The position numbers and the translations under genes are program-made. The notes under the pieces are model-generated. The model had not been told where the DNA came from. It made no database searches and worked only from the letters and a program-made list of their open reading frames with translations. Of a stretch of 10,185 nt of DNA, positions 5,571 to 10,185 are shown piece by piece. This stretch comes from an uncultured Bacteroidales bacterium (GTDB lineage Bacteria; Bacteroidota; Bacteroidia; Bacteroidales; Muribaculaceae), in NCBI GenBank assembly GCA_947177325.1, contig CAMWUH010000052.1:1-10185 (forward strand), in the 5' to 3' direction. The first letter of the stretch is position 1; every line of letters begins with the position of its first letter.

Positions 5571-5601
5571 TTTGATATTAAGGTTAAAAGTCGTAATTTT
5601 G
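5571..5601 (+). promoter_or_regulatory. Bacteroidetes-type promoter of the MATE gene
   Basis: Seen: TTTG at 5571-5574, exactly 19 bp, then TAATTTTG at 5594-5601. This is a full match to both consensus elements. Transcription should begin near 5608, leaving a leader of about 26 nt before the ATG at 5634. This shows that the transporter is expressed independently of poxB. Confidence 0.82.
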
Positions 5602-5633
5602 CTGCCGATAATCACAATTATACTAATCTGAGT

Positions 5634-7004
5634 ATGCAAAGAGATAAGCTCGACTTTGGCAACATGGCGATAGGCCCACTATTCAGAGCCATGTTTTTCC
5701 CTACACTTGTTGGTATGATTTTTACCTCGATAATTACCGTTGTCGATGGAATGTTTGTCGGTCGGGGAGTGGGTGCTCCCGGAATAGCAGCCGTCAACAT
5801 TGTCGCTCCGACCTTTATGGTCGCCACGGGTATCGGACTAATGTTTGGCATCGGAGCTTCGGTAATTGCCGGCATAAGGCTGTCTGAGGATAACGTGAAG
5901 GCCGCCCGTATAATTCTTACCCAGGGCTTTGTCGCATCGTCGCTCCTCGCATTGGCAATGGTAATAATGATATTGGTCGCCCCTGACGCTACATTGCAAC
6001 TGCTCGGTTGTAGCGATTTGCTTAAGAGTAATGCTATGAATTATATGCTGCCGCTTACCCCGGCTCTGCTTTTCGTAATGGTGCAATGTATCGGGATGAT
6101 GCTGATAAGGCTTGACGGTTCGCCAAAATATGCGATGATGTGCCAAGCCGTGCCGGCAGTGCTCAACATAGTGCTTGACTATATAATGATATTTCCGATG
6201 CAGATGGGGGTGAAAGGCGCGTCGGTAGCCACTTCAATCAGTTGTGTCGTAGGCGGACTGATGGCCCTCGTCTATTTCTTTTGGTTCTCTGACAAGCTAA
6301 GGTTCTACCGATTGAAGTTGTCGCGAAAAAGCCTGAAATTGTCGCTGCGCAACGTCGGGTATATGGGTCGCATAGGCTTTGCAACGTTCCTTACCGAGGT
6401 TGCCATGAGCGTTATGATGTTGACAGGTAACTATATGTTTATGAAGCGACTTGGCGAGAACGGGGTAGCTGCTTACTCGATTGCGTGCTATCTCTTTCCG
6501 GTAGTTTTTTCGATTGCCAATGCTGTGGCTCAGTCGGCTCAACCGATTATCAGTTTTAACTATGGCGCAGGTTCGGAAGTCAGAGTGACACGCGCGCTGA
6601 AAGTTGCTCTGTTTACGGCCCTGATTTGCGGAGTTACGGTTACGGCAGGGCTTGCATTGTTCACCCGACTGATTGTGGGGGCCTTTCTGTCGCCTGGACA
6701 AACGGCCTATGATTTGGCCGTCGGCGGTTTACCGCTATTCGCTACCTGCGCGGTATTTTTTGCAGTCAACATCACTTTTATCGGCTTCTACCAGAGTATT
6801 GAAAGAGCCTGGCGCTCGATAGCCTACACCTTGCTGCGAGGCATCGTTTTGCTTATACCCTCATTCTTGTTGCTGCCCGGAATAGTAGGCAATGCCGGGC
6901 TCTGGTGCGCAATCCCGGTAGCGGAAATAATAACCACTGCAATAATAGTCATGCTTTTCATTGCCCACCGCAAGCGTCTCGCCGCATTGATGACAAGGCG
7001 TTGA
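5634..7004 (+). CDS. MATE-family multidrug/cation efflux transporter
   Basis: A 456-residue integral membrane protein with about twelve hydrophobic segments in two related halves, the normal size for MATE proteins. These antiporters export organic cations or other compounds in exchange for Na+ or H+. Family marks in the first half are the opening helix with VVDGMFVGRGVG (36-47), GIGASVIAG (72-80), LIRLDGSPKYAMM (157-169) and LNIVLDYIMIFPMQMGVKGASVAT (177-200). The second half carries SIANAVAQSAQPIISFNYGAGSE near residue 300, the usual conserved loop. The C-terminus ends in a short basic tail (AHRKRLAALMTRR). The last codons and the stop fall inside a 14-bp tandem repeat, so the tail may have been altered by repeat slippage. 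The protein resembles the MepA/NorM-like branches, but the substrate cannot be assigned. It has its own promoter. Confidence 0.93.
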   Translation: MQRDKLDFGNMAIGPLFRAMFFPTLVGMIFTSIITVVDGMFVGRGVGAPGIAAVNIVAPTFMVATGIGLMFGIGASVIAGIRLSEDNVKAARIILTQGFVASSLLALAMVIMILVAPDATLQLLGCSDLLKSNAMNYMLPLTPALLFVMVQCIGMMLIRLDGSPKYAMMCQAVPAVLNIVLDYIMIFPMQMGVKGASVATSISCVVGGLMALVYFFWFSDKLRFYRLKLSRKSLKLSLRNVGYMGRIGFATFLTEVAMSVMMLTGNYMFMKRLGENGVAAYSIACYLFPVVFSIANAVAQSAQPIISFNYGAGSEVRVTRALKVALFTALICGVTVTAGLALFTRLIVGAFLSPGQTAYDLAVGGLPLFATCAVFFAVNITFIGFYQSIERAWRSIAYTLLRGIVLLIPSFLLLPGIVGNAGLWCAIPVAEIITTAIIVMLFIAHRKRLAALMTRR

Positions 7005-7027
7005 TGACAAGGCATTGATGACACGGT
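6986..7027. repeat. 14-bp tandem repeat, three copies, across the MATE stop codon
   Basis: Seen: three copies in a row of a 14-bp unit, (A/G)TTGATGACAAGGC, at 6986-6999, 7000-7013 and 7014-7027. The first two copies differ at one base and the third at two or three. The MATE stop codon (TGA 7002-7004) lies in the second copy. Because 14 is not a multiple of three, each copy is read in a different frame, and gain or loss of a copy moves the stop. It looks like a replication-slippage product. Confidence 0.85.
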
Positions 7028-7041
7028 AACCATTATGGTTA
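7027..7041. repeat. Perfect 15-bp palindrome between the MATE and TonB receptor genes
   Basis: Seen: TAACCAT (7027-7033), one central T, then ATGGTTA (7035-7041), a perfect 7-bp dyad that ends the tandem repeat and is followed by TTTTG. As RNA it would give a 5-bp stem with a 5-nt loop and a short T tract, at best a weak terminator for MATE. As DNA it could be an operator, lying about 42 bp upstream of the receptor's -7 element. Confidence 0.45.
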
Positions 7042-7082
7042 TTTTGATGAAATGAAACATGCCGATTTGCCAAAAAAAAGAC

Positions 7083-7090
7083 TATATTTG
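7083..7090 (+). promoter_or_regulatory. -7 element of the TonB receptor promoter
   Basis: Seen: TATATTTG, a full match to TAnnTTTG. The nearest TTTG upstream (7066-7069) is only 13 bp away, too close for the usual 19-21 bp, so the -33 element is poor and an activator may be needed. Transcription from here would start near 7097. This excludes the in-frame ATG at 7059 and supports the start at 7119. Confidence 0.55.
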
Positions 7091-7118
7091 CGGAGATAAA
7101 TATTTGCTTTCGAGAGTG

Positions 7119-8984
7119 ATGAATAAACTATCAGCTTTTTTATCAGCCTTGTTTCTTCCCATAGCAGCGATGTCGGTTACTGTAGCCGAAGCTGACAGCG
7201 TAGTGACTAATCAATTGTCGGAGGTTGTCGTGACCGGCTCTAACCACGCGGTCCAATCGCGTCTGCTCCCCTATACCGTTTCAGTGGTTGGCGGTGAAGA
7301 ACTCGATAATGCCGGTTCCAATCAACTTTTAAGTGTGCTCTCCGGCCGGGTGCCGAGTTTGTTTGTAACCGAGCGTGGCATTTTAGGATTCGGTGTAAGC
7401 AGCAATGGCGGAGCCGGACATATTAAAATGCGTGGTGTAGGTGGCGACCGTGCCTCTGCCGTGTTGATGATGGTCGACGGTCAGCCTCAGTTTGCAGGAT
7501 TGTATTCTCACCATGTTGCCGATTTTTACTCCAAAGAATATGTTGAAAGGGTAGAGGTGCTTCGCGGACCCGCCTCCGTGCTCTATGGCTCAAACGCTAT
7601 GGCGGGAACAATCAATGTTATTACCCGAACCGCCCCTCACAAGCCCTTTGCCGCCTCATTGACCTCGAGCTACGGCAGCTATAACACATGGCAGACAACA
7701 GCCAATCTGTCGACACGCACCGGGCCTTTTTCGGCATTGGCATCCGTGAGTTACGACCGCAGCGACGGCAACGTCAAAAATTTCGATTTCAAACAATGGA
7801 GCGGTTATGCTAAAACAACATATAAGTTCAGCAGTGTCTGGAACGCCGCGGCCGATTTCACTCTGATGAATTTCAAGGCCAACGACCCCATATATCCCAA
7901 ATTATCCGACCCCTCCTCAAATGCGATTTATCATCAGAACATTATCAGGGGAGAAGCATCGGTCGTTGCGTCTAATTATTACAGCACTACTTCGGGTGCA
8001 GTCCGTGCCTACTACAGTTGGGGTAACCACTTCATTAACGACCCTCGCGCTTTTCACAGCACCGACGACCGCCTTGGCGTGCTTGCCTATCAGAATCTAA
8101 CCCCATGGCGGGAGGCTGATATGACTATCGGCTTTGACTTCGCCCGATATTCCGGAGAGATACCGCTTTCGGGCGGCAACGTCCATTCCCCCGGCTCTAT
8201 GTCTACGATGGATAGAAAATCCATTACTGAATACTCTCCTTACATTACATTTGCTCAAAATTTACTCGATCGCCGGTTGACGCTTAATGCCGGGCTGCGC
8301 GTAGCCAACAGTTCTATGTTTTCAACCCGGGCTGTTCCTCAAGTCGGAGTTGTCGCCAACCCATGGACTTCAGTCACCCTCAAGGCCTCGGCAGCCATGG
8401 GCTATCGCAACCCGTCGTTCCGCGAGCTTTATCTTTATCGTATGGCCAACCCCGATCTTGAGCCGGAAAGAATGTGGAATTACGAAATTTCGGGAAGCAA
8501 AAGTTTCGGATCGTTGCTGCAATTTGATCTGACCCTTTATTACAGTCGCGGCTCAAATTTGATTCAAGTCGTGGATATGAAGAACGAAAATACGGGCAGC
8601 TTCATCAATAAAGGCATCGAGGCATCGGTGGGCGTTAAACCGAGTAGCAATCTTTCGTTGACAGCGAGCTACAGTTTCCTCCATTCATCCCTCTCCAATC
8701 TGACAGGTGCTCCCCGCCATCAATATTTCATCGGGGCTGACTGGCGACCACTCCGTCAACTTACATTAGCCGCTCAACTCAAAGGAACAGCTCATCTATA
8801 TGTGGCCGACGGGATACCATTCCAAAGTTATGCCCTACTCGGTCTTAAAGCTCAATATCAACTATTTAAGTATCTGAAACTGTTTATAAATCTCGATAAC
8901 ATAACAGATGCTTCCTACATAATCAACCGCGGCTATCCGATGCCAGGCTTCACGGCTTCGGGTGGCTTTACCATCAGTTTTTAA
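7119..8984 (+). CDS. TonB-dependent outer-membrane receptor
   Basis: A 621-residue protein from the ATG at 7119; an in-frame ATG at 7059 would put residues before the signal peptide and lies upstream of the promoter. The signal peptide (MNKLSAFLSALFLPIAAMS, 1-19) is cut somewhere before residue 27. A TonB-box-like SEVVVTG follows at 34-40. The plug domain runs to about 170 and shows IKMRGVGGDRASAVLMMVDGQP (102-123) and YVERVEVLRGPASVLYGSNAMAGTINVITR (141-170). A beta-barrel fills the rest, with the family motif NPDLEPERMWNYEISGS in its second half, and the chain ends in phenylalanine as outer-membrane barrels do. There is no N-terminal carboxypeptidase-like domain and no SusD neighbour, so it resembles siderophore, haem or cobalamin receptors more than glycan receptors. 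The ligand cannot be named. The DUF362 lipoprotein gene starts 36 bp later, probably in the same operon. Confidence 0.93.
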   Translation: MNKLSAFLSALFLPIAAMSVTVAEADSVVTNQLSEVVVTGSNHAVQSRLLPYTVSVVGGEELDNAGSNQLLSVLSGRVPSLFVTERGILGFGVSSNGGAGHIKMRGVGGDRASAVLMMVDGQPQFAGLYSHHVADFYSKEYVERVEVLRGPASVLYGSNAMAGTINVITRTAPHKPFAASLTSSYGSYNTWQTTANLSTRTGPFSALASVSYDRSDGNVKNFDFKQWSGYAKTTYKFSSVWNAAADFTLMNFKANDPIYPKLSDPSSNAIYHQNIIRGEASVVASNYYSTTSGAVRAYYSWGNHFINDPRAFHSTDDRLGVLAYQNLTPWREADMTIGFDFARYSGEIPLSGGNVHSPGSMSTMDRKSITEYSPYITFAQNLLDRRLTLNAGLRVANSSMFSTRAVPQVGVVANPWTSVTLKASAAMGYRNPSFRELYLYRMANPDLEPERMWNYEISGSKSFGSLLQFDLTLYYSRGSNLIQVVDMKNENTGSFINKGIEASVGVKPSSNLSLTASYSFLHSSLSNLTGAPRHQYFIGADWRPLRQLTLAAQLKGTAHLYVADGIPFQSYALLGLKAQYQLFKYLKLFINLDNITDASYIINRGYPMPGFTASGGFTISF

Positions 8985-9020
8985 AGACACAACCATAACC
9001 GTTTAATAGTTAAATCAGCA

Positions 9021-10022
9021 ATGAAAAAAATTACAACTATGATGGCTTTAGCACTCTTCGGTGCAATGACAGCCCTCTGCTCATGCGGCAATTCAAAGGC
9101 CGCTCAGTCAGCTGAAACAGAGGAGGTCCCGACCGACACAATCCCCACGGTCTACTACATCAAAAACATCACCCCCGAAAACATCGTCAAGGTTTACGAA
9201 GCTCTCGGTCGTAAAGCCGAAGGCCGTAAAATCGGTATCAAAATTTCTACCGGCGAGTCTAATAAATCCAATCATCTCGACACTGCCCTTATTGCCGACT
9301 TCGTGCGCCTCGTCAACGGTACATTCATTGAATGTAACACCGCTTATGCCGGCAACCGCAACACCACCGAAGCTCACCGCGCCACTGCTAAAGAACATGG
9401 CTACACCGACCTCGCAGGCGTCGACATTATGGATGCTGACGGCGAACTCATTCTCCCTGTCAACGGGGGCAAACATCTCGACAAAGATATCGTTGGTAAG
9501 AATCTCGCCGACTATGATTTTATAATTGTGCTCTCTCACTTTAAAGGCCACCAGATGGGAGGCTTCGGCGGCGCGCTGAAAAACATCTCTATCGGCATCG
9601 CTTCTTCAGCCGGAAAGGCATATATCCACTCGGCCGGCAAAACAAGCAATGTTGACTCCATTTGGCAAAACACTGCCGAGCAGGCCGACTTCATTGAGTC
9701 AATGGCTGAAGCAGCTAAAGCTGTTACCGACTACACCGGCGACCATATTCTCTACATTAACGTTGCCAACAACCTCTCTGTTGATTGCGACTGCAACGGC
9801 GACCCGGCCGCTCCCGAGATGGCTGACCTCGGCATATTCGCATCGCTCGACCCCGTTGCTCTTGACAAAGCTTGCGTAGATATGGTAATGAACTCTGACG
9901 ATCCCGGCAAAGAACACCTCGTTGAGCGCATCAACTCACGCCTCGGCACCCTCATCCTATCCCATGCTGAAGAGCTTGGCGTCGGCAAGCAGCAATATCG
10001 ACTCGTAACGATTGAAGAATAA
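9021..10022 (+). CDS. DUF362 lipoprotein without a visible ferredoxin domain
   Basis: A 333-residue protein. Residues 1-21 form a lipoprotein signal peptide (MKKITTMM, then LFGAMTALCS) with the acylated cysteine at 22. A polar, Glu/Thr-rich linker leads to the DUF362 domain (about 44-330). Its marks are GRKIGIKISTGES (68-80), the Asn-rich TAYAGNRNTTEAH (107-119), LSHFKGHQMGGFGGALKNISIGIASSAGK (171-199), CDCNGDPAAPEMADLGIFASLDPVALDKACVD (256-288) and RLGTLILSHAEELGVG. Many DUF362 proteins carry two ferredoxin-like 4Fe-4S motifs between the GKA-like and CDC-like parts. Here that region is only about 50 residues (200-250) and has no cysteine. Cys256, Cys258 and Cys285 remain and could bind a metal. 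The function of the family is unknown. Pairing with a TonB receptor suggests a role in handling the imported ligand at the cell envelope, which is inference. Confidence 0.85.
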   Translation: MKKITTMMALALFGAMTALCSCGNSKAAQSAETEEVPTDTIPTVYYIKNITPENIVKVYEALGRKAEGRKIGIKISTGESNKSNHLDTALIADFVRLVNGTFIECNTAYAGNRNTTEAHRATAKEHGYTDLAGVDIMDADGELILPVNGGKHLDKDIVGKNLADYDFIIVLSHFKGHQMGGFGGALKNISIGIASSAGKAYIHSAGKTSNVDSIWQNTAEQADFIESMAEAAKAVTDYTGDHILYINVANNLSVDCDCNGDPAAPEMADLGIFASLDPVALDKACVDMVMNSDDPGKEHLVERINSRLGTLILSHAEELGVGKQQYRLVTIEE

Positions 10023-10053
10023 TCGCTTCAGGTTAATATCTTAACAATAACGA

Positions 10054-10095
10054 AGAGCGCTCAGACCAATCACGGCCGGAGCGCTCTCTGTTTTT
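10054..10095 (+). terminator. Intrinsic terminator of the receptor-DUF362 unit
   Basis: Seen: the arms AGAGCGCTC (10054-10062) and GAGCGCTCT (10079-10087) are perfect 9-bp complements with a 16-nt loop, followed by CTG and five T residues (10091-10095). It lies 31 bp after the DUF362 stop codon. A small GTTAA/TTAAC inverted repeat (10032-10045) lies between the two. Confidence 0.85.
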
Positions 10096-10161
10096 CAATC
10101 CCATGGCAGCGGGATCGATTGTTATGAAATAAGTATACAACGCGAGTTCGGGATAAGGAAG

Positions 10162-10185
10162 CCATATATGACCGTAGTTATATGG
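10162..10185. repeat. 7-bp inverted repeat at the window edge
   Basis: Seen: CCATATA (10162-10168) and TATATGG (10179-10185) are perfect complements with a 10-nt spacer. The right arm ends at the last base, so the element may extend further. The flanking sequence 10097-10161 shows no gene. It could belong to the control region of a gene beyond the window. Confidence 0.35.

Noticed and set aside
5445..5633. Riboswitch upstream of the MATE gene
   Set aside because: The mapped promoter at 5571-5601 leaves a leader of only about 26 nt, and the hairpins lie upstream of the transcription start.
5353..8202. Identical 15-base word (CCCCCGGCTCTATGT) at the end of poxB and inside the TonB receptor gene
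   Set aside because: Both copies encode PGSM in frame with common codons and the flanks do not match, so chance plus codon bias is enough.
9108..9551. Minus-strand open frame of 147 codons inside the DUF362 gene
   Set aside because: It mirrors the coding strand's codon bias and has no promoter or family motif. The plus-strand protein has clear conserved motifs.
1..10185. CRISPR array, insertion sequence, tRNA or rRNA gene
   Set aside because: No regularly spaced repeats, transposase reading frame, terminal inverted repeats, cloverleaf or rRNA-like sequence could be found.

Overview
The window looks like chromosomal DNA from a member of the Bacteroidales, probably a gut lineage such as Muribaculaceae or a relative. 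The reasons are Bacteroidetes-type promoter elements (TAnnTTTG at -7, in two cases with TTTG exactly 19 bp upstream), a lack of strong Shine-Dalgarno sequences, short lipoprotein signal peptides, and a TonB-dependent receptor next to a lipoprotein gene. The family placement is inference. The order is supported by the promoters and the protein types. No rRNA, tRNA, CRISPR array or intact mobile element is visible.

Layout. Bases 1-235 hold the terminator of a gene outside the window and a structured, GC-richer non-coding stretch. A lone nucleotidyltransferase-fold gene (282-872) follows, with a textbook promoter and a very short leader. It converges on an HxlR-type regulator (938-1297, minus strand). 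The regulator is divergent from a two-gene operon (1465-2353) encoding a cytosolic and a lipoprotein version of an NTF2-like/lumazine-binding-like domain. A 39-bp dyad (1348-1386) lies between the two divergent promoters and is the obvious operator candidate. A strong terminator (2375-2416) closes this unit.

Next come a four-helix membrane protein of unknown function (2585-3046) and an ATGA-overlapping 51-residue single-span membrane protein (3043-3198). A cupin gene (3302-3631) then sits 16 bp upstream of a PoxB-type, thiamine-diphosphate-dependent pyruvate oxidase (3648-5369). A 264-bp intergenic stretch carries two hairpins, a short direct repeat and a perfect promoter for a MATE efflux transporter (5634-7004). 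The MATE reading frame ends inside a 14-bp tandem triplication.

The right end holds a TonB-dependent outer-membrane receptor (7119-8984) and, 36 bp later, a DUF362 lipoprotein (9021-10022) that appears to lack the ferredoxin domain often fused to this family. A strong terminator (10054-10095) closes this unit. The likely joint role is uptake of an unidentified, possibly metal-containing, ligand.

No single gene here is a wholly new system. The most interesting candidates are the HxlR-dyad-NTF2 pair module, the receptor plus Fe-S-less DUF362 lipoprotein, and the overlapping membrane-protein pair upstream of cupin-poxB.
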